Below the pieces are notes generated by a model that saw only the letters and a program-made list of their open reading frames with translations, was not told where the DNA came from and searched no databases. Positions 9,338-19,011 of a DNA stretch of 64,000 bases are shown piece after piece. This DNA comes from Trichodesmium erythraeum GBRTRLIN201. GTDB lineage: Bacteria; Cyanobacteriota; Cyanobacteriia; Cyanobacteriales; Microcoleaceae. The number at the start of each line of letters is the position of its first letter. The first letter of the stretch is position 1. Location of the stretch: NCBI GenBank assembly GCA_018457135.1, contig JAGGDU010000220.1:1-64000 (forward strand), written 5' to 3'. A program made the translations under genes and the position numbers.

Positions 9338-9530
9338 CTATTAGTTAGATATTCTTATCATAGTCATATTAAAGCCCATGATCAATCACGATAAAGCAGT
9401 GAGTAGATAGACTTGAGTAGTAGAATTGGCAAACATCCAGGTTTAAGAACTGAGGTAACAAAAATATGCAAAAATCAGAAGCACAAATGCATATTTTGTA
9501 GACTAACCTTGAGAGCAACTGACCCGAAAA
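9338..9530 (+). pseudogene. Group II intron maturase C-terminal (HNH) relic
   Basis: One frame reads LVRYSYHSHIKAHDQS, one stop, SSE, a second stop, then IDLSSRIGKHPGLRTEVTKI and KNQKHKCIFC. This matches the linker and HNH entry of group II intron-encoded reverse transcriptases, whose consensus runs roughly RHIKVKG.ASPYDG.L.YWSSRMGKHP and then a CxxC. The RT and maturase domains, the DHI part of the HNH and intron domains V/VI are not recognisable, so this is a short decayed fragment. Confidence 0.6.
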
Positions 9531-10046
9531 ATGAGTCTGAAACTTCCCCCTTTTAAGGCAACTTTTTATTAGTGAAAAAAGTAATAAGGCTGTTATTATA
9601 TTATTAGTTTAGATAACAATTATAAAAGCCAGATTTAAGTATTTTATTTGTCCAATACCAGAAAAAATATCAGAGTAGAAAGTTATGTGTTTTTGTCATA
9701 TTTTTGGGAATGATAGTCTAGCTTACTGCTGTCTAAAAATTAGAAACTATGCTTAAATCAACCCACTAATTCTGAGCTACAAAAACTCTTTCTTACTCAA
9801 GTTAAAAAGATGGAAACTAAAAAATCACTATCAAAAGTTTCAGTTTGAGAATAGAAAGCAATCATAGAATGATTTGAATTCTAGATATCCTCACAGAACT
9901 TACTCTTTTAAGTATACAAAAAGCCATAGAAAAGACAAAAGTATAAATCTTCCAAAGTTCAGGCTCTAGAAAATTATGCGCAAACTGCTAGATTTATCTT
10001 GAGAATCCTAAAATTATAATAGAATCAAGGATAACTTTACGAAATG
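9531..10046. other. Spacer downstream of petD
   Basis: AT-rich DNA without a recognisable gene. It may be further decayed intron or coding sequence, but nothing reads through. Confidence 0.4.
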
Positions 10047-10078
10047 AAAATCCCCTGGCCAAAAGGCGAGGGGATTAA
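10047..10078 (-). terminator. Terminator hairpin of the petB-petD operon
   Basis: On the minus strand AATCCCCT...AGGGGATT forms a strong stem with a GCC/GGC extension and a short loop, followed by TTTTCATTT. It lies about 100 bases past the petD stop and has the shape of a rho-independent terminator. Confidence 0.7.
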
Positions 10079-10176
10079 TATCAACCCCTAGTCAATAATC
10101 TCTACAAACACAAATGTAGTTATTGTAGTTATGATTGAAAATCCACAAAGGGGGAAAAATTTTATAAATCCAAGTC

Positions 10177-10659
10177 TTAGAATAGACCAAAAGTCAAGGA
10201 TTTATCAATTGGTAAAGTAGCACCAATACCTAACCATAGAGTAACTGCAGTACCAAATAGAAATACAGCAGTAGCTACAGGGCGACGAAAAGGATTTTGG
10301 AACTTATTGACACTTTCAATGAAAGGAACCAACATTAATCCTAAAGGAATAGAAGCCATGGCCACAATACCTAACAGTTTATTAGGTACAACACGTAGAA
10401 TTTGAAAAACTGGCCAGAAATACCACTCAGGCAAAATTTCTAGAGGAGTAGCAAATGGATCTGCTGGCTCACCAATCATAGCAGGATCTAGTACAGCTAA
10501 ACCTACGCATAAAGCAATTGTACCTACAATTACTACTGGGAATATATAGAGCAAATCGTTAGGCCAAGCAGGTTCACCATAGTAGTTGTGACCCATACCT
10601 TTAGCTAACTTAGCTCTTAATTGAGGATCGCTGAGATCTGGCTTTTTTAAAGTAGACAT
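10177..10659 (-). CDS. petD: Cytochrome b6f complex subunit IV
   Basis: Subunit IV of the cytochrome b6f complex in the thylakoid (and plasma) membrane. With cytochrome b6 it forms the quinol-oxidising core between photosystems II and I. At 160 residues it has the family length. It carries the conserved [13 protein letters not shown] Qo-site motif (PEWY at 77-80) and three membrane spans. It follows petB on the same strand after a 57-base gap, the normal cyanobacterial petBD operon, and is followed by a strong hairpin terminator. Identification secure. Confidence 0.98.
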   Translation of the reverse strand: MSTLKKPDLSDPQLRAKLAKGMGHNYYGEPAWPNDLLYIFPVVIVGTIALCVGLAVLDPAMIGEPADPFATPLEILPEWYFWPVFQILRVVPNKLLGIVAMASIPLGLMLVPFIESVNKFQNPFRRPVATAVFLFGTAVTLWLGIGATLPIDKSLTFGLF

Positions 10660-10716
10660 AATCTTTTTTTTCTCCGTAACAACTGAAAGCTAGTATTTAA
10701 TTATTGATAGCTTAAC

Positions 10717-11385
10717 TTACAAAGGTCCTGAAATACCTTGCTTACGAATCATTAAGAAATGCAGTAGCATAAACACTGCAATAAACCAGGGTAGTACAAA
10801 AGTATGAAGACTGTAGAAACGAGTTAGGGTTGCTTGACCAACACTTGTACTACCACGCATCAGTTCTACGATGAATGGACCAACAAATGGAATTGCATCA
10901 GGTACACCAGACACAATTTTTACCGCCCAATAACCAATTTGGTCCCAAGGCAAGGAATAACCAGTTACTCCAAAGCTAACAGTAATTACAGCCATAACTA
11001 CCCCTGTTACCCAGGTTAATTCGCGAGGCTTTTTGAAGCCACCTGTGAGGTAAACCCGGAAAGTATGAAGAATCATCATCAACACCATCATACTGGCAGA
11101 CCAACGGTGGATGGAACGAATGAGCCAACCAAAGTTAACTTCAGTCATAATGTATTGGACTGATGCTAATGCTTCTGTTACTGTTGGCTTGTAGTAGAAA
11201 GTCATAGCAAATCCAGTAGCAAACTGGATCAAAAAGCAAACCAGAGTAATTCCACCTAAGCAGTAAAAAATATTTACATGGGGTGGAACATATTTGCTAG
11301 AAATGTCGTCTGCGAGCGCTTGAACTTCTAAGCGTTCGTCAAACCACTTATAAGCGGGTGAATCAGTTACCTGTTTTGAGAACAT
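10717..11385 (-). CDS. petB: Cytochrome b6
   Basis: Haem-binding core of the cytochrome b6f complex. At 222 residues it has the standard cyanobacterial length. The two bis-histidine haem pairs are visible as His93 and His107 (SIHRW, ILHTF) and His194 and His209 (SLHTF, LLHFL). Cys42 in FYCLGG is the covalent attachment site of haem c-n. Four membrane spans. First gene of petBD. It diverges from ctpA across about 350 bases, an arrangement common in cyanobacteria. No sequence oddities. Confidence 0.98.
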   Translation of the reverse strand: MFSKQVTDSPAYKWFDERLEVQALADDISSKYVPPHVNIFYCLGGITLVCFLIQFATGFAMTFYYKPTVTEALASVQYIMTEVNFGWLIRSIHRWSASMMVLMMILHTFRVYLTGGFKKPRELTWVTGVVMAVITVSFGVTGYSLPWDQIGYWAVKIVSGVPDAIPFVGPFIVELMRGSTSVGQATLTRFYSLHTFVLPWFIAVFMLLHFLMIRKQGISGPL

Positions 11386-11733
11386 GAAGCCAAAAATCCT
11401 AGATGAATATTGCTGGAATATTAATAAATTCAGTTTATGGGTAGCTAGGAAAAGATACTCACATCAACCTTTGAATCAGCTATACAAATATGATACCAAC
11501 TGACAAAGGAATCAAGCAGCAAGTTAATTTCTTAACAAAACAAAATAAATATTTATCTTTGCTTACCCTCTAGTAAGAAAATTTAACATAATTTGTAGAT
11601 ATATTTCAGATAAGATGACAATTTTTGTAGAGTTTGATATTCTCTATAATTTTTGTTTACCCTAGAAATTTAATCAAACGATTTAACTATATTGGCCAAT
11701 TATCAAGGATTAATCATTCTATACTTTTGTTTC

Positions 11734-12972
11734 ATGAAAAAAAGATTTTTGCAAATTCCACTTCTATTAATACTACCAATTCTTCTGAGTTGGGGACTTT
11801 GGATATCTTCTGCAACAGCATTAACTGAAGAACAGGGCTTATTGGGAGAAGCTTGGCGTATAGTCAATTTGGCTTATGTTGATGATTCTTTCAATCATCA
11901 AAACTGGTGGTTTGTGCGTCAAAATTTGATGAAGAAACCCCTGACAACTAGAGAAGAAACCTATAGCACTATTCAAGAAATGTTAGCTAGCCTAGAAGAC
12001 CCATTCACGCGACTTCTAAAACCACAGCAGTATCGTAATTTACAGGTTGATACTTCTGGAGAATTAACAGGAGTGGGTTTACAAATTGCCCTGGACTCTC
12101 AAACAGGAGAACTAATAGTTATTTCTCCCTTAGAAGGTTCTCCTGCTGAAACTGCTGGTATCCAGGCAGGCGATCGCGTCGTCAAGATTGATGGCCATCC
12201 AACCACAGAGTTTTCATTAGACGAAGCTGCAAATAGAATGCGGGGCACTGTTGGCTCTCCTGTGATACTAACAATTTTGAAAGAAAGTAGGGACCAACCC
12301 CAAGACATAACCATAATTCGGGATCAAATAGAGATTAATCCAGTTTACGCCAAGTTAAAGTCTAACTCTCAAGCTGGACCTATCGGTTATATTCGTCTGA
12401 GTCAATTTAATGCTAACGCTACGGCAGAAATTAGCCAAGTAATAGAGAGTTTTGAGCAGAAGGGAGCTATTGGCTATATACTTGATTTACGAAATAATCC
12501 AGGTGGACTATTACAAGCTGGTGTAGGAATTGCTCGTCTGTGGTTAGACGACGGTACAATTGTTTACACGGTTAATAGACAAAGAGTTCTTGGTAGTTTT
12601 GAGGCTGTTGGTATTGCTATAACCAATGCCCCATTAGTTGTATTAACTAATAAGGGAACTGCGAGTGCTAGTGAAATTCTAGCTGGCGCACTCCAGGATA
12701 ATGGTCGTGCAATGCTTGTAGGAGAAAAAACTTTTGGCAAGGGTTTAATTCAATCTTTATTTGATCTATCTGATGGATCGGGATTAGCAGTTACCGTTGC
12801 CAAGTATGAAACGCCAAACCATATAGATATTAATAAGCAGGGGATTATCCCTGATGTTGTGATTAAACAAGACCCGATTTTGCCTAACCAAATTACCACA
12901 GAAGCTGACAAACAATATCAAGCCGCACTAGAACTTATAACATCTCAATTTGTATTAACAAATGCAGCTTAA
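11734..12972 (+). CDS. ctpA: Carboxyl-terminal processing protease (D1 processing type)
   Basis: Serine protease of the tail-specific family that removes the C-terminal extension of pre-D1, needed to assemble the photosystem II oxygen-evolving cluster; it acts on the lumenal side. I start at the ATG at 11734 (412 residues), which gives a clean signal peptide (KKR, then a hydrophobic stretch ending SSATA); an upstream TTG would bury it. A PDZ domain occupies about 105-190. The catalytic dyad is Ser311 (TASASEI) and Lys336 (EKTFGKG), 25 residues apart as in plant D1 protease. Divergent from petBD. The genome may hold paralogues, so the D1 role rests on similarity. Confidence 0.93.
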   Translation: MKKRFLQIPLLLILPILLSWGLWISSATALTEEQGLLGEAWRIVNLAYVDDSFNHQNWWFVRQNLMKKPLTTREETYSTIQEMLASLEDPFTRLLKPQQYRNLQVDTSGELTGVGLQIALDSQTGELIVISPLEGSPAETAGIQAGDRVVKIDGHPTTEFSLDEAANRMRGTVGSPVILTILKESRDQPQDITIIRDQIEINPVYAKLKSNSQAGPIGYIRLSQFNANATAEISQVIESFEQKGAIGYILDLRNNPGGLLQAGVGIARLWLDDGTIVYTVNRQRVLGSFEAVGIAITNAPLVVLTNKGTASASEILAGALQDNGRAMLVGEKTFGKGLIQSLFDLSDGSGLAVTVAKYETPNHIDINKQGIIPDVVIKQDPILPNQITTEADKQYQAALELITSQFVLTNAA

Positions 12973-13913
12973 TTGACTCAGGCGGTGGTATACTCTTTCC
13001 CTGACCTATACCATAATAAAACTAACTTCCAATTAGCCGTTTCACTTTATTAAGTTAGGTTAGGGTCATATGCACTCCCCCGGGTAAAGTTAATAATCTC
13101 TGTGATTTAGAGTAACCCACCGAAAGCTTAAGTTTGATATGATATTAATATTTATTTTATTTTATACATAACTTTTAAAGTATCCGGCCCGCCGATCATA
13201 AAAAGCAGAGCATAAAAAGTTGTATTTTGAAATTAGATTTTGTGGAGTGTCTGTTTGTCCTTTTCTCTGCATCTTTATGTGGTTGAAGTAAAGTTCTGCT
13301 TCATCTCTAGATTTGATTACTGGAGTAGTATATAGATACTTACCATTTTAGGCAAACTTTATGCTATAATAAAATAAACTCCATTTTATTTCGTATCTCT
13401 AAAAATAATCGACTAACTAATTGTAGCGTTTACATCTATTAAACTACATTTATAGGGTTAACTTCACCTAATACTTTTATTCAGAACAGCTCTCAGCAAT
13501 AAGTCCCAGAAAATTAAATTTTTTTAAGGTTTAAACTGTACCAGAGGAAAGACAAGAACAGGATATTGAAATAGAGCAAACCCTTAGAGAAAAAATAATT
13601 CGATTGATTTGATTCCCTGACCACAATTTAATTTAAGTGGACTTGTTAAACATTGAATTCTGGTTTCTCGATCTGTTCTGTGCATTTATCCCGGAGAGTA
13701 TGTCAAGTGCCTTTATTTATTCAGTAGCCAAGCAGCACTTAAATTGGATTTAATCTTTATGTCAACTAACCACCATGATTCTTCTTCAATCATTGGTTTG
13801 GTAGGACTACTATTTTAGAAATACAATTTTTTCGATTACTTCCCCACACATATACTTAATATTTAATTAATATTTATTCATTCAGATTAATTTAACTCCC
13901 AAGTCCTAAATAA
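12973..13913. other. Long spacer with one start-less ORF
   Basis: About 940 bases, AT-rich, with no known gene. A minus-strand open frame at 13162-13345 is listed separately. Elsewhere short coding-like fragments appear (for example around 13550-13800 on the plus strand) but none is long enough to assign. Confidence 0.4.
13162..13345 (-). pseudogene. Unassigned coding-like remnant
   Basis: About 61 codons are open on the minus strand. They read KYLYTTPVIKSRDEAELYF then NHIKMQRKGQTDTP and end SAFYDRRAGYFKSYV at a TAA. There is no ATG, GTG or TTG at the head; an in-frame TAA lies just upstream. The residue pattern looks like real protein. I do not recognise it; it may be the 3' end of a frameshifted gene. 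Confidence 0.3.
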
Positions 13914-14333
13914 CTATAGAGAAGAATTAGATTGTGGGCTTTGTTTAATACCATTATCTTCCAACCAAATTATCGGTATTTGATGAGACTCTACTTGGTT
14001 ACTTTGCTCCTGCATAATAGTCTGAACTTGACCCGGATCAAAATAACGGCTAAATTTTTCCTGATCATTCTGCAGTCTCTCTGTTGTCACCTCAATTTCA
14101 GATTCTATAACCTGTAGTTTTTCTTGAATTGATAGGTAATGAGGTAACAATTTTAATAGAGCTGAAGTTACACAGATAGAAAGCAAGACATTAGTTAATA
14201 ATTTGGCGATACTTTCAATTGTTATTTCTACTGTATAAGTTGACTTTTGTCGTTTAGAGAAAACTCTTTGTTGGACTGGAATAGGCTGACTCTGAGAATG
14301 GAGTGAAAATTGAACAGGTTTAGTAGCATGCAT
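13914..14333 (-). CDS. Single-span membrane protein with a coiled coil
   Basis: 139 residues. A basic N-terminal cytosolic part of about 40 residues leads to one membrane span (about 45-65), a heptad-rich helix (LSIQEKLQVIESEIEVTTERL), then FDPGQVQTIMQEQSNQ and a Ser/Gln-rich tail. The topology resembles FtsL/FtsB-like bitopic proteins, but there is no specific signature and no division gene beside it. It looks like a conserved cyanobacterial hypothetical protein. The ATG start sits within CATGCAT; spacing to neighbours is large on both sides. Confidence 0.65.
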   Translation of the reverse strand: MHATKPVQFSLHSQSQPIPVQQRVFSKRQKSTYTVEITIESIAKLLTNVLLSICVTSALLKLLPHYLSIQEKLQVIESEIEVTTERLQNDQEKFSRYFDPGQVQTIMQEQSNQVESHQIPIIWLEDNGIKQSPQSNSSL

Positions 14334-15487
14334 ACTTTTGTCCAGGATAAGTTAATTAATTATAATACTTTTCCCAATTGTAGATTAATCTATCCAGGGC
14401 TGGCTAATTAAATATAAAACTATATATACAGATAAAGGCTTTAGCGTTTTTTATCGTTTTAAAAAGTGCCTAGTTGTGCTTAGGATATTAATCCTAGTAT
14501 AGATATGGTTAAGCCCAAATTCGGCGATTAAACTTTCTGGGGGTACTATCTTTTATAAGAAACTTCTAAAAATCTTGTAGGGAAAATCTAAGACGTTTTC
14601 ACTCTCCACCCCACCCATTTTAGGTTAAAGATCGAGAAGCATTTTATAATAAGTGATTAGGCTATTTTTTTCTAATATTAGATATTTTCAGAGCAAAAAA
14701 TATATAAAGGTGCCTTTAATTTCTATATTTAGGCGATCGCTTTCTTGGAAAGAGAAAACACCTTACTCCTGATATAGAGTATAAAAAAATGTTAGACAGG
14801 AAATTTTACTTGTAGAATACTTAGAGTTGATTTTTGACGATTCTCAATCATATCTATTAGAAACCGGGTGTATCCCTAAAGTTTATAATAATGGGAAAAG
14901 TTAAATCTTCCCCAAGTTTAGCTTAAACTTTGTTGACATCCAACAAGCCTAAAAATATGGGGAAAAACCTATCCATATCCCAAAATTTATTTGACATTTC
15001 ACAGGATGCCGCTATCTTATTGGTAATCTTAGGCTTGCCTTCAGGTCTATTTAAAGTCTCGGAATACCCGAGGGCGACTTACCAAAAATTATTGTGGGTC
15101 TTTGTTTGTGTCCTCAAGGCACTAACCTTTCCGAAGCCTAAAAGCTCTTCTTATTCTACTCTCAAGTGAATGAGTGTCGACCTAATATTCGTTTCTACAG
15201 TATTTGTGATAAAAGGTCGGTATTTGAACGTTAATTAAACCTGCTTATTATAATTTGAATTTTCGCCCAATGGGTGGGCGAGGCTTTAAACCAAATTTTT
15301 CGGTAAGTAAGGATCTATCTGACTGAGGCCATTCTTATTATATTTGTGATTATACTACCAACCAGAATGTGGCAGTAGCCCAAATGTTTAAATAAAGAAG
15401 GTTAAGTACTGTCAGGCAGACACCGAAAAAAGATCATAGAGTATGAATTATATTGGGCTAGAAGTTGATACTCCTGTTAGGATATTC
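14334..15487. other. Long spacer, possibly with a structured transcript
   Basis: About 1.15 kb without a recognised gene. Positions 14930-15180 are less AT-rich and contain self-complementary segments: CAAGCCTAA (14944-14952) with TTAGGCTTG (15029-15037), a small hairpin CTCGG-AATAC-CCGAG (15058-15072), and another, CGCCCA-ATGGG-TGGGCG (15264-15280). An open frame at 14930-15169 starts with TTG and has no family likeness; I do not call it. Confidence 0.4.
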
Positions 15488-15518
15488 CTGTGAAGTGAAA
15501 ATACCAAACCATTCACAG
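15488..15518 (-). terminator. Stem-loop just after psaM
   Basis: CTGTGAA and TTCACAG form a 7-base stem, beginning 12 bases after the psaM stop on the minus strand. It has no clear T-run, so it may be an mRNA 3'-end stabiliser or a weak terminator. Confidence 0.35.
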
Positions 15519-15529
15519 CAGTGAGTATG

Positions 15530-15625
15530 TCATTTGTAAAGTTCAGTCGAAAGCCGGAATGCTAAGATTCCTGGTATTAGAGCAATTACTAGAGCAACTA
15601 ATACTTGGGTATCAGATAAAGGCAT
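15530..15625 (-). CDS. psaM: Photosystem I reaction centre subunit XII
   Basis: A 31-codon gene on the minus strand. The protein begins [19 protein letters not shown] and ends [12 protein letters not shown]. This is the PsaM signature: family members are about 31 residues, begin M-x-L-x-D-T-Q-V and end [10 protein letters not shown]. It is a single-span subunit of photosystem I in the thylakoid that contributes to trimer contacts and chlorophyll/carotene binding. It has its own ATG and TGA and lies 221 bases downstream of ndk on the same strand. A short stem-loop follows. Easily missed because of its size. Confidence 0.95.
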   Translation of the reverse strand: MPLSDTQVLVALVIALIPGILAFRLSTELYK

Positions 15626-15846
15626 AGTTTAAAACTCCTAATATTTGTAGTTTACTTTGCAGTTAACTTTCAATATTTTACCTGTAATTTACAAATTACA
15701 AATTCATAGACTGTTATTGTTACAAATTTAAATAAACATTAAACTTTTTCCTTTTTTTCTATTCTCTACTTCCCAGAAAGATAGTTAGCCCTTTAAATTA
15801 GGGAGCTAACTAATAGATATTTCAAGTCAGAACAATTTTAACTATT

Positions 15847-16296
15847 TTATTCTACAATCCAGGAAGTTAAAGTAGGTTTCCATGATACTAACTCTTCTTC
15901 TTTAAACCAAAGATTAATTTCGGTCTGAGCTGTCTCAATAGCATCAGAACCATGTATTAGATTACGGCCAAGACTAATTCCATAGTCACCGCGAATTGTA
16001 CCAGGTTCAGCGGTCAAAGGATTAGTTGCCCCAATAATTTTTCTCGCAGACGCTACAACTCCTTCACCTTCCCAAACCATTGCTACTAAAGGACCAGATT
16101 TAATAAATTCTATTAAACTTGAAAAAAATGGTCTTTCTTTGTGAACATCATAGTGTTTTTCAGCAAGTTCCTTAGTTACCGTCATGATTTTAAGACCTAC
16201 TAGGGTAAAACCTTTTGTTTCAAAGCGACTGATAATCTGGCCTACAAGTCCTCTTTGGACACCATCCGGTTTAATCGCTATAAAGGTGCGTTCCAA
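15847..16296 (-). CDS. ndk: Nucleoside diphosphate kinase
   Basis: Transfers the gamma phosphate between nucleoside triphosphates and diphosphates through a phosphohistidine, keeping NTP and dNTP pools balanced in the cytosol. I start at the TTG at 16296 because AGGAG lies six bases upstream; this gives [15 protein letters not shown] as the N-terminus and exactly 149 residues, the family length. A TTG at 16311 would put the ribosome site inside the gene. The active-site His115 is in RNLIHGSD. psaM lies downstream on the same strand. An imperfect stem near 15786-15813 may end the transcript, but it lacks a T-run. Confidence 0.96.
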   Translation of the reverse strand: MERTFIAIKPDGVQRGLVGQIISRFETKGFTLVGLKIMTVTKELAEKHYDVHKERPFFSSLIEFIKSGPLVAMVWEGEGVVASARKIIGATNPLTAEPGTIRGDYGISLGRNLIHGSDAIETAQTEINLWFKEEELVSWKPTLTSWIVE

Positions 16297-16454
16297 ACTG
16301 ATACTCCTCAAAAATTTATTCTACAGTAGTACTCTACAATACAAAGTAAATTATAGTTTAGGCTACAGTATTATAATTTTTTTGATAACTTTTATAGCTA
16401 TACTTATTAAGTTAAAATTATTTCAAATTTAGTCTATTAAAATTAAAATATAAA

Positions 16455-18536
16455 ATGGATTTACACTCAACTATAAATGAAAATTCTTCTCAGATTTCAA
16501 ACAATACATTACTAACTAATATTTCTCAAACAGATCAAACAGAAATTAATGATATCAAGTCTGAACAAAAAAAATTATGGAGAATTGAAGATAGTGAGAA
16601 GCTATATAAAATACTTGGTTGGGGCCATCCTTATTTTTCCATTAATTCTGTTGGTCATGTAACAGTTTCTCCAAAGGGTGATTTAGGAGGTTCTTTAGAC
16701 TTATATGAACTTGTTGAGTCTATTAAACAAAGAAATATAGGGCTGCCATTAATTATTAGATTTTCAGATATTCTTGAAGATAGAATTGAAAGGTTAAATG
16801 CTTGTTTTTCTAAAGCGATCGCTCGTTATAAGTATAAGAATATATATCGAGGTGTATTTCCTGTAAAGTGTAATCAAAATAGTCATTTAGTAGAGGAAGT
16901 AGTTAAATTTGGCAAACCTCATAAATTTGGTCTAGAAGCAGGTTCAAAACCAGAATTATTAATTGCTATAGCTACTTTGAATACAACGGACGGACTAATA
17001 ATTTGTAATGGCTATAAAGACAGAGAATATATTGAGACAGCAATACTAGCTCAAAGATTAGGAAAAATACCAATAATTGTTATTGAACAAGTAGAAGAAG
17101 TACAGTTAGTGATAGAAGCTAGTCGAAAACTAAATATTAAACCTGTAGTAGGAATTCGGGTAAAACTAAGTACTAAAGGTATGGGTCGTTGGGCAGGAAC
17201 TACAGGCGATCGCGCAAAATTCGGATTGAATATTCCTGAAATAATTAAAGTTGTGAATCAGTTAAAAAGTACGGGTATTTTAGATTCTTTACAACTCTTA
17301 CATTTTCATATTGGCTCTCAAATTTCTTCAATTAGTGTAATTAAAGATGCTATTAGAGAAGCAAGTCAAATTTATGTAGAATTAGCTCAACTAGGAGCGA
17401 ATATGAAATATTTAGATGTAGGGGGTGGTTTAGCAGTTGATTATGATGGTTCTAAAAGCAATTTTTATGCTTCTAAAAATTATGATATGCAGAACTATGC
17501 TAATGATATTGTGGCAGAAGTTAAAGAAGCTTGTGAAGAGAAAAATATATTACCTCCAATATTAATTAGTGAAAGTGGTAGAGCAGTCGCATCCCATCAA
17601 TCAGTTCTAGTTTTTGATGTATTAGGAGTTAGTCAAATTCCGAAAGAAGAACCACCAGTTATTGGCAAAGGCGAACATTTAATTTTGCAAAACCTTTATG
17701 AAACGTATCAATCTATTAACAAAGATAATTATCAGGAAGCATATCATGACGCAATTCAATTCAAAGAAGAATCTATTAGTATATTTAATTTTGGATATCT
17801 TAGTATTAGTGAACGAGCAAAAGTAGAGCAACTATATTGGGGATGTTTGAGAAAAATTCAAGAAATACTAAAAAGCTCTGAATATATTCCAAATGATCTG
17901 GAAGAACTAGAGAAAGTCATGGCATCTATTTACTATATTAATCTTTCTGTTTTTCAATCTGCTCCTGATAGTTGGGCAATTAATCAATTATTTCCAATTA
18001 TGCCTATACATAGATTAGATGAAGAACCTACTGAAAGAGTTATATTAGCCGACCTTACCTGCGATAGTGATGGAAAAATTGATCGATTTATTGATTTGCG
18101 AGATATAAAATCATTACTAGAATTACACCCTCTTCAAGTTAGTAATAAATCTTCCCAATATTCTCCTATTCAAAAACTAGAAAATTCTACTACAGAAATT
18201 ATTTCTGTTTTTGAACCTTACTATTTGGCAATGTTTCTTGGAGGTGCATACCAAGAAATAATGGGTAATCTCCATAATTTGTTTGGTGATGTCAATGTTG
18301 TACATATTAAATTAAATCCTTCTGGCTACAAAATTGAACACGTTGTTAAAGGTGACACAATGACAGAAGTATTGAATTATGTTCAGTATAATTCTGATGA
18401 TCTAGTGGAAAATATTCGCTGTCAAACTGAGCAAGCTTTACAAGAAGAAAAAATTACCCTTAAAGAATCACGAATGCTGCTACAAAATTATGAGAGTAGT
18501 CTCAGTAGTTACACTTATTTAAGTTTAAGTAACTAA
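16455..18536 (+). CDS. speA: Biosynthetic arginine decarboxylase
   Basis: PLP enzyme converting arginine to agmatine, the first step toward putrescine and spermidine. 693 residues, slightly longer than the usual 630-660; the excess is a polar Ser/Asn/Thr-rich N-terminal extension of about 40 residues before the conserved WRIEDSEKLYKI. The alanine-racemase-like barrel carries the PLP lysine in FPVKCNQN (Lys138) and later HFHIGSQI, LDVGGGLAVDYDG and ISESGRAV. The downstream sheet domain ends with the usual helical tail. It stands alone, with 475 bases of empty DNA after it. HIP1 sites lie within. Confidence 0.96.
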   Translation: MDLHSTINENSSQISNNTLLTNISQTDQTEINDIKSEQKKLWRIEDSEKLYKILGWGHPYFSINSVGHVTVSPKGDLGGSLDLYELVESIKQRNIGLPLIIRFSDILEDRIERLNACFSKAIARYKYKNIYRGVFPVKCNQNSHLVEEVVKFGKPHKFGLEAGSKPELLIAIATLNTTDGLIICNGYKDREYIETAILAQRLGKIPIIVIEQVEEVQLVIEASRKLNIKPVVGIRVKLSTKGMGRWAGTTGDRAKFGLNIPEIIKVVNQLKSTGILDSLQLLHFHIGSQISSISVIKDAIREASQIYVELAQLGANMKYLDVGGGLAVDYDGSKSNFYASKNYDMQNYANDIVAEVKEACEEKNILPPILISESGRAVASHQSVLVFDVLGVSQIPKEEPPVIGKGEHLILQNLYETYQSINKDNYQEAYHDAIQFKEESISIFNFGYLSISERAKVEQLYWGCLRKIQEILKSSEYIPNDLEELEKVMASIYYINLSVFQSAPDSWAINQLFPIMPIHRLDEEPTERVILADLTCDSDGKIDRFIDLRDIKSLLELHPLQVSNKSSQYSPIQKLENSTTEIISVFEPYYLAMFLGGAYQEIMGNLHNLFGDVNVVHIKLNPSGYKIEHVVKGDTMTEVLNYVQYNSDDLVENIRCQTEQALQEEKITLKESRMLLQNYESSLSSYTYLSLSN

Positions 18537-19011
18537 CAAAAAATTCAGTAGCTATAAATGATATTAAAGCTATTTATAATGGCTATTGACTAATACCTAA
18601 TTCAATGATTTTAGAGTTAATTAGCAAACCCTAATTAAACCCACCTACTTATAATAACTATAGAACTTAAACACCCATAGAAATAGGATACTATCTGTAA
18701 CGTTTAACAGCAGTTTGTTCGGAATTATAAAGAACAACACCTCTACTAAATATGGTGCTTTTGGTTAAGTGCTGAACTATTAGAAAAAACCTAAATATTT
18801 GTGGCAAAAATCTAAAAATTTGGTATCGGTAGCTGTATGTAAAGTATACAAATAATTAGAGGGAAAAAAAGCTTAGGCTACAAAAGTTTTATTATTCAAA
18901 CGTTGTAAATATAATTAATTTCCAATCCGATGTTGTAATGCTATACTCCTTGCTACCTTCTTAGCCCTTGTTCATCCACATCTATTATTAAGGGAGCAGG
19001 ACTAGCAAAAA
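18537..19011. other. Spacer between convergent genes
   Basis: 475 bases between the convergent 3' ends of speA and the nucleotidyltransferase gene. Only a weak AT stem just after speA is visible; no gene seen. Confidence 0.4.

Noticed and set aside
14930-15169. 79-codon plus-strand ORF
   Set aside because: TTG start, no ribosome site, unlikely composition; the region is better explained as non-coding.
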